Positions 37,501-51,731 are shown, numbered from the stretch's first letter. The stretch is 64,000 bases of DNA from Epiperipatus broadwayi (GCA_028023455.1 JAQFVV010012498.1:3440797-3504796), one strand, 5' to 3'. Notes: a model not told the origin generated them from the letters alone. A program made the numbers and translations.

Positions 37501-37700
37501 GCCAATAAACTCACCATGCTGGCTAATGCGTGTTGGTGAGCAGCCCATCCATGTTCGTATAGTATATGAATAATCACATAGTAGTAACAGCTGCAGCAAC
37601 AAAAACGTATGGAGTGGACATTAGGAATTTGCCCTGCTTGGTTCCTTTAAGGCCTCCAAGGGTCTCCTTTCAGTTAATAGCAAACTCCTTTCTGCAGCCG
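34558..37700 (-). mobile_element. Near full-length RTE-clade LINE inserted in Rpt-A
   Basis: A 3.14-kb element lies on the minus strand between perfect 12-bp target-site duplications TGAAATACATAT (34546-34557 and 37701-37712). Removing it restores the Rpt-A sequence, which is seen uninterrupted at 34010-34040. It has a single endonuclease-RT ORF and a (TGA)n microsatellite tail, (CAT)n on the plus strand at 34558-34572. A short 3' UTR with a microsatellite tail is characteristic of RTE elements. The 5' end (37700 downward) carries about 350 bp of leader. The length is close to the ~3.2-3.3 kb usual for the clade, so it is nearly complete. Confidence 0.94.
34573..37340 (-). pseudogene. RTE ORF: AP endonuclease plus reverse transcriptase (broken)
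   Basis: On the minus strand the endonuclease spans about 37340-36560: GLCEVR, IIQIYAPTSSH, EDFNARIGKQ (the family's GDFNA with Gly changed to Glu), GTWKHPNEGTAELDYIL and SDHRLV. The linker and RT follow: DVPDDWKNAVIILIF near 35865, GVRQGNSISPKLFTA near 35460 and the active site LDFADDVVVF near 35340. Then comes the thumb YKYLGQIINTGG near 35130. The C-terminal KWSWAGHIVRRDD-like and W..D....DR.IWIELGE region reaches a TGA that is the first unit of the (TGA)n tail. Stops and frameshifts separate the pieces, for example between 35860 and 35536 and after 34967. Proteins of this type are often annotated as craniofacial development protein 2-like in animal genomes. Confidence 0.93.
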
Positions 37701-37830
37701 TGAAATACATATATTTGTGATTATTTACCTTTTCAACATATATATGTTCAAATGTATCAGTGTTATGAGATAGAGTGGAGAATGGTGGGTTGTATGAATG
37801 TCTGTGCTCATATACCCTATATATTAATCT
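37701..37830 (+). repeat. Rpt-A copy 4, distal part after the RTE insertion
   Basis: It starts with the second target duplication and continues GTGATTATTTACCTTTTC through TATACCCTATATATTA, the end of Rpt-A. Confidence 0.92.
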
Positions 37831-37942
37831 CAAATAGTAAATATAAATTTGTAGGCATAAAGAAATAATTTAAATGACATTATATTAATCTCAAATAGTA
37901 AATATAAATTTGTAGGCATAAAGAAATAATTTAAATGACATT
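37821..37942. repeat. Tandem duplication, 2 x 61 bp
   Basis: ATATTAATCTCAAATAGTAA... is repeated exactly once with a 61-bp period and no visible mismatch. It begins in the last bases of Rpt-A. Confidence 0.95.
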
Positions 37943-39021
37943 AATTGATTATTTGATATCGTTTTCTTAGTTCATTGAGAGCACAGAATGGGTTAGATGA
38001 TATACACATTAGTATGTGAATATAGAAATATTTTGTGCTGCTAATGTTTTAATAGAGTTATAAATATTATTAAAATAACAGATAAGAGGAATAGCCTCCA
38101 AATATTAAGTATTATTTTATTTTATTTAAATGTTATTTAGTCAAGTTTATAATTAATGTGAAATTACTGTTAAATCATCATCAATGTGTTTGTACAAGAA
38201 TGTGTCTTGTAATAAATGTTTGTTGAAGTAAGATTCCCTCTGAATTATTTTATCATGTAAATTTGATTGACCATCTCCACACACATATATGTCCAACATA
38301 ATATAAATATAATATTTATCACTTTAATAGTATATGCAATCTATCTCGATAACACTGAATTAATTGATACAAAACATTGTATAATGCCAATATATAGATT
38401 TTACCTTGTTTAAAATAGATACTGATGTGAGATAAAATGTATCAGATTCTTATTATTGTCTATCCTTTATTTTATTGTAATAATTGTCATTTTCACAATA
38501 GTCCTCATTATTTAATAGTCATATTATATTAGGATTGATTTATTATTCATATAATAGAGCCCTGAGATTATTTCATCATTTAAGTAACCATTGATATAGT
38601 TGTGCAATCTAAATTAAATGCCAGTAGATCGGTTATTGTTGCAGTAATCCCAAATATATTAGATGAGTGGCATGACTGGTCTAGCATGTACTTGGATGGT
38701 GAGAGAATTGAACATGTCATGATTCTTGATTTAATACACAAATTGCTTTCTTTTGATAACTTAAATAAGTGCTTACAATATAGTTAAATATACATTAAAA
38801 TTATTGTTTATAAATGCTTCTCTTATCCCCATTTGCATTCTAGATGATCACAATACCATATAACCCCCAACTGAGCTAAGCTGTAGATTAATAGTATAAT
38901 AACAGTCTTATCCATAAGTAGAGATGCAACATAATGTATACATTTATTCTTTCTTGTATAGAATTGGCGCCTGGGAACTTATATGTATATAAAGTGATAT
39001 AGGGGTAGATTGTAGAGGTTA
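37943..39021. other. AT-rich stretch without recognised genes
   Basis: A 61-codon ORF at 38602-38787 (+) reads fairly like protein (for example DEWHDWSSMYLDGERIEHV) but has no recognised domain and starts at a GTG. It is listed only as a possible exon. Confidence 0.4.
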
Positions 39022-39590
<569 letters not shown>

Positions 39591-41160
39591 ATATAATTGT
39601 AATTAACCATTATGTACAGTTGTTCTATCCACAGAAATACTTTCGGTTAATTCCTTGACACTGCTCAACTGTTTGCATTAATTACCATTATATTTATTAT
39701 TTTTATTGTTATTACGATAGTTTTTAATGAACGGATATTTTATTTCTTTATATATTGTGATCTACATATACCATTGGGTATAATGCTCTTTACAGTTTAT
39801 GAGAAACTAAATAAAGAAAACCTCTTATATTTAATAAATATGTTTATTATTTTGGGATGAATATAGAGGAAATGAATACCTTATTATTAAATTTAAAATG
39901 AAATATTTTTATTAAGTTACACTGAGTGATAACAGTGCCATATTAAGATTTAGAAGAGAGATAAACAAATATTCATGAACTAGAGTTTAAAAAATAATCT
40001 TGTCATTATTTTTTTTTTGTTTGTTGCCAAGGAATAAACAAGCTCAGAAAGAAATATACATTCACTTCTTTTTAAAACTTAGGTTTTACTTTAGCATATA
40101 TTTTTATCAATACATTTTGGAGTTGTAGCAAAGAAATGTTATATTGTGAGTAGAAAATTATTTAAGAAGAAAGGAACACAATTTTCTCCTTATTTGATAT
40201 CTTTATGATTAAAATGGAATGATTAACAACAAATGCTATGTTTAACTGCCATGGATGTAAGACCATTAAATTTACAATGAATACTGGATATTATGAAATG
40301 TTTAAAATGTTTATCAATCCCTATGTTTGTGTTTTTCTAGCATGGAGATGCCTAAGAAAATGTAGGATAAGGAAGCTTAAATCGAATTTACATATATGTT
40401 TAGGTTGGTAACAGACACTCACAGACAAAATTCTTAGAATCATCTACCCAGAGTACTTTCACTTGTCAATAATAGTTAAAAGTATAATGGTAATTTTGAT
40501 AAATATTTCTCAAAAATCTTTCTTCTTCATTTTTTATCTTAATAATAAACCCGTTTTTATTTTTTCCTTCACTCAATATGTGCTTCAAGAAAAAAAAAAA
40601 AGATATATCCAGCAAGTTAGGCTTGAATTAATTATTTCATAATAAAAATTTAAAAATATAACTAACATTTCATAGAATTTAGTTTGAAATTATAAAATAA
40701 CTTTTATTATCAAAGCATTGCTTGATTTTGAGTGATAAATTAAAAAAAGTAATAATAATAACATTAAAATCTTCATTACATTTTATATATTTTTGCATAT
40801 GAGAAAAACTCTCTAGTTAAACGTTTATGACTTGACAGTATGTTTAATAATTTTAATTATAGATTGTATCTTTTGATTGCAATCTGGCAGGAATAAATTA
40901 GACATATTCATTGTTAGATCACAATTGTTAATTAAATTATTATTTGTTTTAAACCCCTCAATAGTTTAATGTTTACATTAATAAATGTATATTTATTATT
41001 AATTAAAATAACCTATCATACAAATCATTCTATTATATAAAATCATATTTCTACACAGCTTATTTTATTATTAAAATATTTATTTGTACATCCCATATTA
41101 TACTTTATCAGCAAATAAACAATTTACTGAATTTTTTTGCTTTAAATAATATAATTGTTG
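39591..41160. other. AT-rich stretch without recognised genes
   Basis: No motif or repeat recognised. If the gypsy relic that follows had a 5' LTR and gag, they would lie here, but no match to other sequence in the window was found. Confidence 0.5.
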
Positions 41161-41169
41161 AGGAAGACC

Positions 41170-44050
41170 CTGAACTAATTGTGCTCAAAACAGCCCTTTG
41201 ATTGTGATTATTTTAGATGGAAACCAAGCTAAAATTTTGATAGATACACTGAGACAGATTTCAATTATTAATCAAATATCAACCCTGATATTCTTACATT
41301 GTCTTTGAAACAGACCAAAGTTATTTTAGCCAATGGAAAAAAAGCTAAACTTGACACTAAACAAATATATGGTAGTTTGCGAATTGGGCACCAATATATA
41401 ATTCATGATTTTTGATAATAAATGGATCAGTGCAAAAGTAATTTTAGGTTCTGATTTTTTGTATCACCATAACTGTGTCACAGACTATTAAAGGAATATT
41501 ATCACCTGTAACCAAGAGAAGATTGACATGATCAATGTAAGTAATTTTTATCTCCAAAAATTACATGTGTTGAAAAATTACTGGAGACTCATGAAAGCAA
41601 AGTCAAGCTTAAAAACATAAAGAGTTACCCATATGATCTTTTGGAACCTTAAGAAAATATTCTTATTCAATAACAGTATGTATTTTATAATAACCCCAGT
41701 GTTATACCTTAGAATTGTACATCACATTAGGATAATAAATGAAATGCATTGTCAATGCAGATTATATCCAGTACCATCACCAATACAAAATGAAGGTGAT
41801 TGCTAATATGAGGTATTATATAAATGATTTCTTCTTCATATACCATTCCAGGTATTATATAAAGAATTTCTTCTTCATATAGCAATCCATTAGTAATTGT
41901 TAAAAAAGGATGGGTCCTTACAATTGTGCTTGGATTTTTGCCAGCTAAACATCACTATACCTGAACATAATGTGCCTCCATCAATATATGATCTTTTGAT
42001 CAAATTTGAAGATAAAACCACATTGACAATAGTTGAACAAATGCTCGGTTACTAGCAGATATTTCTTCATCCCAAGAACAGGATGTATGGAGCATTCAAG
42101 TATGTAGAATGTCAGGCCTTATAAAATATCTGGATCATATATTATCAGATTATATTATTCTAGTCATGTATGTGAATGATGTTATCACTTCTTACAATAT
42201 AGAACACCTTTACCATTAAATGTTTTCTATGGTAATGTTATGATAAAACATAACATTCAATTCAAAGAAGGAAACATTTGTTGCTGAAAAGAATATTTGG
42301 GGGCATGTAGTGGATAGGACAGGAATCTGAACTCACTCAGACAAAGTACAAGTGATTGGGAATTTTCTTTCCCCTAATAACAAGAAGCAATTAAAATTCA
42401 TTTTGGGACTCTGTAACTTTTACAACACAATATATAAGGATTTTGTTAAAAATACTGAACTCTTAGTTAAATTATTGTAAAAGAATCAGAGGTAGAAATG
42501 AAAAAATCAACAGTGGGGTCATTTTCAAATGCTTAGGAATTTTTTACATACTATTGTGTTAGCATATCCAGATTTGAATATACTTTTTCCAAGTCCAAAA
42601 TGAATATAGTTTGGAAGTTGTGAACTTTCAAGTTAACCCTCTTTAACAAGCCAAAGTGTCATATTTTATTAGTTGAGCATTGAGAGGTGCCAAGTTGAAT
42701 TGGATCCTGACAGAAAAGGATGCTTTGGACATTGTTTTGAGTTTTAATAAGTCTAAGAAAATTTTATTGGCCTCCAATGTCGTTGTTATTATTGACAACA
42801 AAAGATTGCAATTTTTTAATAAAACCTATTTGAATAATACACAACTCATTTTTTTTGCAGTCTTTTCCTGAAAAAAGTTAAATACAGTATTATTTGTTAT
42901 ATGGGTTCAGAAAATATTGTTGCTGAAATTCTTAATCACAATTCTGATGATAGACAATTCAGTGGAAGATAAGCCTAGGGAATTTAAATGTTATACAATA
43001 GGAGGATTTTATACTATAATGATATTATTTTATATTTAGAGGAAAATCTCCTAATTGATCACCCAGCGTTCCACAAATCCAAGGAATATATGAAAGGTAT
43101 AAGTTGATTAATGACATTTTACATTACAAAGTGCTGCAAGATAATGGATATTGGGGATTATTTGTTACCTATTGGCCACAGTTATACTCTGGAATTTTAA
43201 TGACCCAAAGGATAGTCAATATGTTTAAAGTCCAAGATTTGTAATACAATTTATATTAAGGTTCTACAGCCTACCACATCACAAATACCAAACGACATGC
43301 TAGCTATATATTTTTATAAACCCTAACCATCCTATAGGAAATTCAAGTATCTATTTATTACTTACCATATTAAGAGAGCCAATACAAAATCTGCTATTGA
43401 GAAATTGTGAAATCATCTATTTCCCTTATGTAGGAAAGCCAAGATGATATTGTCAGATCACACACCTTATTCTGTTCTCAAGAATGGAAACAATGGCTTA
43501 ATAAAGAAGATCTTAAACAGGTTTTAAACTTGTAATCTATTATCCATAATCCGATTCATGTAAAAGATTTAAGAGGGAATTGAACAGGCTTTTCTATGTT
43601 TATGTAAATGATAACCATAGAGATTGGTAAATCATCCAGTAAGGGGTAAATTTTCATTAATTATAATTCCAATGAGTCTACAGGCTTTTTTCCTATTCAG
43701 CTACATTTTGGAAAGCATAATCTGATGCTTATAAAAACTTAATTGCTCATTATTAGAATAGAAATTCATTATAAGACATATGTAAGAATAGCAAGATAAA
43801 ATTTAATAAAAATGGGTATTCAAAGAAAAGAGAGAGGTAATGATAAGCCATGTCAGTTTAGTGAAGGTAATCATGTAGTAGTCAAAGCCCTGAATTAAAT
43901 AAATATAAAAAAAGTTTTCTCTTATACGAAAGCTTGTATAAAGTAACTAAAAAATTCATAGAAAATACATTTCTGCTGGAGAATGAAATAAGTGTCAATT
44001 GAAACTATAATGCTCATTTGAAACCATACTATGAAACAATACCTTAAATA
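41170..44050 (+). pseudogene. Decayed Ty3/gypsy pol (protease to integrase)
   Basis: The order is canonical. An aspartic protease remnant has AKILIDT near 41235 and VILGSDFLYHH near 41430-41470. RT retains VMYVNDVIT near 42165-42195 (YVDD changed to YVND), and LKFILGLCNFYN near 42390-42425 matches the segment after RT in the 29-kb element. RNase H is seen in 42680-42871 (LNWILTEKDALDIVLSF, VVVIIDNKRLQFF). Integrase fragments run from about 43030 to 44040, including LFSRMETMA and a late FSEGNHVVV near 43860 that corresponds to FKVGDLVMV. Similarity in layout and wording shows it belongs to the same broad lineage as the 27.4-33.7 kb element but is much older. A 39-bp tandem duplication lies at 41812-41889. 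Confidence 0.82.
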
Positions 44051-45974
44051 TTTTTTTAAAAAAATATGACTTACAAATTTGTACATAATCATTGACTCTA
44101 TTGTTTTACTGAGTTATTCATAGAATACTTTAGGTTGTTTTGTTTATTTTATTAAGGATAGGAATATGTGATATACACATTGTACCGGTCAGTTTTGTCT
44201 GTTCATGTAAGAAGATCTAGAATCTAGGCAAAAGTACCTCAAGTCTAATCATGTGCAAGATATACAAGTCAGGAACACTCATGAACTCTGCCCTATTTTC
44301 CCAATCTCCAGATCTACCAACTTATAAGCAACAGTGCTGATGATACCTGATTTATTTCTCGGCTGGCATCACAAAGTAGAGAAACAAAGAGACTTTATTT
44401 AGATATGGACACTGCAGTGAAGCTCTTAGCATAATAATATTTACAAGTTTTAGCATATCTAAAACATAGTAATCTTTCACATTATTTATTCATAGGTTTT
44501 TATTTGGAATGAGAAGATAAGAGGTGGTATGTGCATGATGGAATATTTACATGATCCAGTCTCAGATCGTAAAAGGTGCTTTAAAATTTTCATTGAAAAA
44601 CATGGTGACCAATATCTTTCTGCATATTTAGCAGAATCAGGTCATTAAATGAAGAATAATCTGGTGGGAGTTTCTATGGGCAACTGCCCCAGAGCGATCT
44701 CATGCAGAGCTATCTCACAGGGTGAAGAGTCTCAAAGGGGTGGGTATGGCCTTGTTCTTGGACTTGGATATAATGAACCAGGGTTCAGCTTTCCGATACA
44801 CCTGGTAGGATGAAGCACAATATATATATATATATATATATATTGAAGAAGCCTGTATGCATGCAATGCTTGCAATAACATGTATATAAAACTTTTAATA
44901 TCAGAATTATTTAATTAATACTTGTTGAATTACTAAACAGTGATGGATAACTGAAATTAGCTGATAGAAAGATTAATCTACCTATAATTAAGAATACCTC
45001 TCCTTTATTACATTTACTTAGATGTAAACTTCTCACAAAGATTAAAATAACAGGTGAATACTCGGTCATAAATGCTTTTATAACATTTTACAAATAATCA
45101 TATATAAGATTTACGTGGTGGTAATTAAACTTTACTTTAGATAGTAAAATATTTAATTTCAAATAAATAATTTTTTTTTATTTTAAAACTAGCAATATTA
45201 TTTTAAATTAAAAATACCATTTTTTAGAATTAGAAAAGCAGATTTCTGCTCTGCTATTTGATTATAACATAAAACATAATAAACTTGTTTGCTTCCAAGC
45301 TAGCAAGTGTCCACAGCAATGAAAACAACAGAATATGTTTTTGACTAAGAATTAATTAAGAGAGAGAGAATGAACATAATTTTAACAGGTTATTAGCATA
45401 TCAGTTTTAAAATACAAAATATAATAATAAAGTTATTATAAAATATTGCTGCTGCATGAAATTGAAATAAAAGAATATTACATAATTATGGCTTAATGAC
45501 AGGAGAGATATGAATAAAGAGTTTATAGAGAGCTAAATACATATGAGAATCCGGTAAGAAAATTACAAATCATTTTACTTAATATTTAATTTCTGATCTT
45601 GAGATTAACTAGGATTACATTATCACACATTACATAAATGATTAGATGAACCAGTTAGATTAAGGCTTAATTTAAAGAAGACTTTATACATATTAGGCAG
45701 CATCAATAATTTATTACCTTAATCAACCATTAATAGCAGTCCTTGGTTAATTGCCATATCCATTGGAGACTAGATCTAGTTTTTGATTCTTGTTTGTCAG
45801 GCAGGTAGCGGCTACAAAAACAACTGTGGAACTTACAAATGAACTCATTACAAGTAGAACTATTGTAATCAATGAACCATAGGGATGATTGCTCTTGTAA
45901 CCCATCACAATAAGATTATGTAAAATCTAATGTATTCTTTTTGAAGAATTAATAAAAATCTATCTTTGAAACAT
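44051..45974. other. Possible LTR remnant, then AT-rich DNA
   Basis: From about 44180 to 44820 composition is less AT-rich, ending in a (TA)n run (44821-44843). This could be the 3' LTR of the gypsy relic, but no partner copy is visible. A 46-codon frame at 44676-44813 (MGNCPRAISCRAIS...) is GC-rich for the window but has no recognised domain. The rest is featureless. Confidence 0.4.
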
Positions 45975-46045
45975 AATAATAATAATAATTAGTTTTCTTT
46001 CATTGTAACATTATATATCTATTATTTAAGAAAATTTTGGATTGA

Positions 46046-47567
46046 TTGAGACAAGAGATTTGTCTGACAGTCATTGCAATCCATAGTAACTGCAGACAAT
46101 TGCTTGTGTCTCAATTCAAGTTGTTGGCGCCATGCAATGCCACATGTAGCGATATGAAGTTGACCTATGCAAGTGACAAGGTTAATCAGGATAAGTCAAT
46201 GCATAGCAAGCAAATGGTTAATACAAATGAAACAAAAATACAAATGAGATTTCATAAATCCATCATTGATGATGTTGTAAATCTAGATATTTTAACATCT
46301 GAGCCAAAGAAAAATAATGTTATATTGCAGGAAGTGTGGAGAGAGGAGAGCCTAAGTTATATACATGCTAAATTTAATGGGATGATATCAATCCACTATT
46401 TTATTCATTCAAGAGATTTTTAATGGATCAATCTACTGTTCTAGTAATAATGGATTTAAATTGCTCTCTGTTCAGATTTCTAAAATATCTGTTATACAGT
46501 GAAATCCAGAAGCATATCACATGGGGCACAATTTGCAGGATTGTGGATCATCCAAATCCAAAATACATCATACTAGAATTTTTTAATGAAGAGTAAAAAA
46601 ATTGATTAAATAGATAAATAATACTCTGGGTAGATATTCATTAGAAAAGATCGATTGAGAACGAGAGAACATTATTCCAGGCTGTGTAAAAAACACTTAT
46701 CTTAATTATATTGTTAATGACTTTCATAGATTAATGGCTCTGTTTGAAACTGTAATATTTTTTCAACCAGTGCTATTAAAAGATACCCATGTGTCAATTT
46801 ATAAAAATAGCTTCAAATTTAATGTTAAATTAAACAAAGATATAAATGCAACCCAAATATCATTGCAAATTTTGCATCAAAAGGTAATATTACTTATATC
46901 GATTCGAGGCATAAAGTCTCAAGGTTTTCATTGTAAAGAATATGGACACATCATTAAAAACTGCCCAACCTTTTTGCTACCACAATGCAATATGGTAGCT
47001 ACTTCAATGTATCAATGCCCTAGATCAATCAATCAAGCACGTGAAGACATGGATGTGTTGGAGTTATAAAATAAAAACATAGTAAGTTCTGATGTGGCTA
47101 AGACAGATGTTTGCTTGGTTATTTTAAACATAGATGAAATAGAAAATAATTATGAGCTGATACAGATTTCTGAAAATGCTGATAACAAAACATTGAACGA
47201 TAGTGTAATTGTCTTACCTGCACCAATTAATAAAACAATTGGACTCATAATGGATACTACACAAAAATTGAGTTATTAAATGCCATCTCAGACAAATAGT
47301 GAATCAAACAATAGATGTGAGCCAGGTCGTCCTCATAAAAAGCAACAGAAAAAAAATAATATTGATTTTTCTGAGAGTGAAGATGACACAAGACTTTCAA
47401 TGGAAAGGAATAAAAAAGTAAAAGTAATATCTCAAGACACAGAAAATGAATTTGAATTTTCATCATCTGAAGAATACATTTTAGATGAGGTAGGTGTATT
47501 GAGTCATTGTAATATTTTAAACGAGGTCACTACTTTGCTAGTAGAGGGGCTTTCAGTACCAGAATGA
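46046..47567 (+). pseudogene. ORF1 (gag-like, zinc knuckle) of the L1/Tx1-like LINE
   Basis: Three main open segments (46046-46423, 46734-47069, 47094-47567) in different frames make up ORF1. The middle one ends with FHCKEYGHIIKNCP, a CCHC zinc knuckle whose first Cys is lost. The last segment is rich in Asp, Glu, Asn and Ser with a basic patch (KKQQKKN), like the C-terminal tail of many LINE ORF1 proteins. ORF1 proteins bind LINE RNA. The first start is uncertain because the first in-frame start-like codon is TTG. Confidence 0.65.
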
Positions 47568-47771
47568 GACCATGGTATACAAAAAATAGTACACATTTAT
47601 ATTATTAAATAATATTTTTTGCATTTGTAATTTTATACTCTAATGAATCCTGTGTGTTTGCTTAATAGGTAACGTTTATTATAATGACTATTTACAGTTA
47701 AAGTGTGTTCTATATATATAAATAATCCCAGTGCAAAACGCTATACTGAAGTAAATACACAAATATTAAGG

Positions 47772-48040
47772 ATTAAATCATACCACATGCTTAAAAAATC
47801 CATTTTGATCTGGCTATTTTGAAATACGAACTCTAAATGTATTTATATATTACTTCACAGAGGGCGGTACTGTTTTTCATCCCACATGGTTAAAAAATCC
47901 AGTACGTCCTCTGTAAACTAATATATAAATACATTAGAGTTCGGATTTCAAAATAGCCAAATATGAACTCTAATGTATTTATATATTAGTTCACAGAGGA
48001 CTGTACTAGATTTCTTAACCATGTGGGATGATTTAATGCT
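47772..48040. repeat. Nested three-arm foldback in the ORF1-ORF2 spacer
   Basis: A ~75-bp sequence occurs three times: direct (about 47776-47880), inverted (47877-47958) and direct again (47959-48035). The core phrase is CTCTAATGTATTTATATATTA. The second and third copies form a stem of about 75 bp with a loop of about 20 nt. It lies exactly between ORF1 and ORF2 of the LINE, so it is either an insertion or the element's own spacer. Confidence 0.9.
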
Positions 48041-48089
48041 TAATATATATATATATTGGTCCTATTAATTTAAATATTTAAATCGATTA

Positions 48090-51000
48090 TGAAAATAAAT
48101 ATTGAAGCTTTTAATATTAAGGGGCTAAATTCAGTTGAAAAAATATTACAACTGTCTAAGTGATGTGATTTAGTTCAACCGCACATTCTAGGTCTGTTGG
48201 AGATGAAGATATATACTAGTTCTCAGATTGACCCAGCCTATTATTTTATTAATAAAGTTTTCTCTATTTTTTCAAAAACCTCGTCGGTTACATCAGCAAA
48301 GATTGGTACCTTAATTACACACACATGCCCATTTAAATCTTTCAAAACATTGTATGTAGACTCTCATATGATGACAATTATATTCATCACAATGCAATCA
48401 TCTTAAATGTGATTTTTGTGTGTACATTCCTCCAGGTCCTATTTTTATGAACAGATTAATATTAAAAATCAATACAATTCTTGCAGCCATTTCATACCCT
48501 GTTCTGTTATTGGGAGATTTCAATATGTCATATGACAGTTTTATAAATAAATGGCTCCATAGACTGAGTTTTCCTTTAATGAGTGGAGAAGGCTATTTAC
48601 CAAATAATTCAATATCATTCAATAATGGTAGACATAGGTCTCTAATAAACCTAGTATTTTATTTTCCAATGCTGCACTATAATATTAGTATTAAATTAAA
48701 AAAAACTATGCTATCTTAGATCATCTAGCCTATATTGTTACATTGAATATGGATATGACACATAAGACTATGATTCCAACAAGCAAAACCATAAGATTAC
48801 TTTTGCCTATCTGCACTACTGATTTATTATATTCTGAAATAAATATAGCTCTATTCAAAAGTAGAAACCATAAATTAGATCCTGTACAAGTCTGGTTAGC
48901 ATTCATAAATGTTGTCTCATATACAATAGATCATATTACATGCAATAAATATCCTCCTCCATGATTACTTGCCTTGGCTGATGACCTCCATAAGCAAATT
49001 ATTAATGTGAACAATTCTGAAGTTGAACAAAACTATCTAAAAGCACTGATAAAAGCATATAAGGATACATGTGTTAAACTGAAGGAATATTCATCAATTA
49101 AAAAAAGTAAACTATACCTTGGAAAGTAACATACATGGTCAAGAAATTATATACAGTGAGAATTAATCAATCACCAGTAGTAAGAGTGCCCATGGCAACA
49201 AAAATTAACAAATCAGTAGTGTCAGGAAATAATATGTTAGTTCCATTGTACGGACATTTTAAAAATAAGCTCCAAAGTTGCAATTGGTTCAATCATGAGA
49301 TACAATTCCTTGGAGAACAAGAAAAAAAGTAGAATTCAAACCAAATGAAGTCATTCAAAAAACTGGCTATAACCTCAGACTCAAAACCACTTGGAATTCA
49401 AAGAATTCCTAGGTTTGTATTTAACCAGTTAAGTAAGCACACTGCAAAATACTTATCTAATCTAGCAAACTATTTATCTAAAAGTGTGCATCAGAAAAAT
49501 GGTCTATATCTCATATCATTAGCATCTTTTATTAAAAAAAACATGAAGCAGTACATGAATTAGAAAATCTGCATCCTATATCCATGAGTCCTCTTGGAAT
49601 AAAAAAATTAGAAGCAATACTAAAAGATCAATTAGAGCCATATCTCCTATCCAATTTAAAAAAGCTCAATTTGCAAAAAAAAGATTTTCTACAGGACAAG
49701 CAGCCTTTTTGTTCAAAACTGTCATAGATTCCATAAGGAATAATAATAAAAATAGTCCTGTGGTGGTTCAACTGGATATTAAGTCTGCTTTTGATATGGT
49801 ACTGATTGATTTGCTAATTGGGTTTTTAGTAGATGCAGGCATACCTAAAGCACTGCTGTATTTGCTCACAAATCTATTATTAAATAGGCAGATCCATGTC
49901 ACATTAAATGAAAGCTATTCTCAACCATTTGCCCTCCATAGGTCAATTGTACAAGGATCATCATTAAGTGCACTGCTATTTACCACATACATTAATCCCC
50001 TGTTAAATAAATTGAGCAAGAATTATCTGGAATATATGTATATGGTTTAAATGAAAACATCTCATGTATTGCATACATGGATAATGTTACGGTGTTTCTG
50101 GCATTTAAAAAACAATATCCCATACTACTAAAAATATTAAATGAATATAGTAAAAAGTATAGATTAGACTTCAATATTGATAAATCATCTATACGGTCAA
50201 TTTATACAGATAAAACTTTGAACACACACTTTAAAGGAAAGCATAATTTATTTCTTGGTTTTTCATTTTATTTAAGTAATTTGGAAATGTGCAATCCATT
50301 ACAAAACAAACTTAAAAGTAAATTTGAAAAAGTCATATATTCCTTATCTAAGTCTTACTTATTTCTCTATTCAAAGTCATCATTGATTAATAAGTTAATT
50401 ATAGCTAGAATTACATATTATTGACCTATCATAATATTTACCAAAGCTTTCACAACATATGTATATTCCCAATATAGAAAACTTATCTGGGGTAGATGGA
50501 TAGTAAACATTTCACTGAAACACCTTCAATGTTCACTAGCAGCCAATGGATTGGGTTTACACAATATTAATCTATTTGTGGTCGAAAATACATTTAACCT
50601 AATATCTTCATGAACAGAGATATTTCCAAAGTTGAAAATAACAATGAAAATTACACCAACAGATAACCCCCCCCCCCCAGGTAATGGATACTGGAAACAT
50701 CTCATATCTATAATCACATCCATTCCTAATTTTTCTTTTTCCCCACCAATGAATAAATTTAAATATTGGCAGGTATACTCAATGTTACACATTTCTTCTG
50801 AAGAAGAAAATCACAGTATTTTGACTCTAGCATTCAAAATCATCAATCCTCAAGCTTAATAACAAGCTTTTAATTCGGAAATTTAAATTTTGGATGCTAT
50901 AGTCAAAATACTGTGATTTTCTTATTAAAGTAAACCTTGAATCCCTGCCTATCTTGCATGTCTACAGACATAAAAGGCAATGTATGAATGTAGATGATCA

Positions 51001-51180
51001 ATGTAATTTGTGTCATAAAATTGTAGAAACCAAGGCTCACATATTTTTTGAATGTCCATGTTTTAATAGTAAGATCTACCATTTTTGGATTTTTCAAAAA
51101 AGCCAACCTTAATGTAGAACCTCTTTTCAAAGTCTTCACTTTAGGCATTTATACAAATATTAGAGCATGCATGCTCTTTC
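48090..51180 (+). pseudogene. ORF2 (endonuclease-RT) of the L1/Tx1-like LINE
   Basis: The endonuclease starts MKINIEAFNIKGLN (48090) and retains YIPPGPIF and VLLLGDFNMSYDS (about 48500-48545). RT blocks include HPISMSPLGIKK near 49570-49605, VVQLDIKSAFDMVLIDLL near 49762-49815, SIVQGSSLSALLFTTYINP near 49942-50000 and the active-site remnant YMDNVTVFLA near 50073-50102 (YADD with the last Asp changed to Asn). Then come GLGLHNINLFVVE near 50552-50585 and a C-terminal CNLCHKIVETKAHIFFECP near 51004-51060. About ten breaks interrupt it. An 11-base C run lies at about 50667-50677. Confidence 0.85.
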
Positions 51181-51731
51181 TATATGCATGATGGTGCACT
51201 AGGTGTATCTTTATGTATAATAATAATAATCCTAAAAGGCATCCTAATATCTTCTGAAATAAATTAAAAACAATCAAAGCAAGAGATAGGAAAATAACCC
51301 ATGTTAATACATTTCATGCTACTTGGTCTCTTTTATGACCATATGTGAAGCCTCAGCTTGATACACCTAGCTTTGAATGATAAAAGAACACAAAAATTAT
51401 AATGTTTGGATATAATTATATTGTTTGTATGGTTTTTTTCTTTCCATGATAATAGATTTGTACATACTACTGTTACATTTTACTTAGGTCAAACATAACA
51501 ATGTTAATTGTTATACTGTATCATCTATGTTACACAATCATTGTTTTTTTTTTTTTATTGGTGCTAAACAATCAAATTATGTAAACATATAAAAATAATC
51601 AATGCAACTAATCTTTGATCATTTGTAACCCAATATTTTTTCTATTTTTATTAATGTAACAAAATAATCAGATATATGTGAAATATTAAGGTAAATCTTG
51701 TGATTCAATGTAATGCAATGTTTGAAAGTTT

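Noticed and set aside
44676-44813. 46-codon GC-richer ORF
   Set aside because: Short, without domain or promoter context, and ends beside a (TA)n run; more likely repeat-end sequence.
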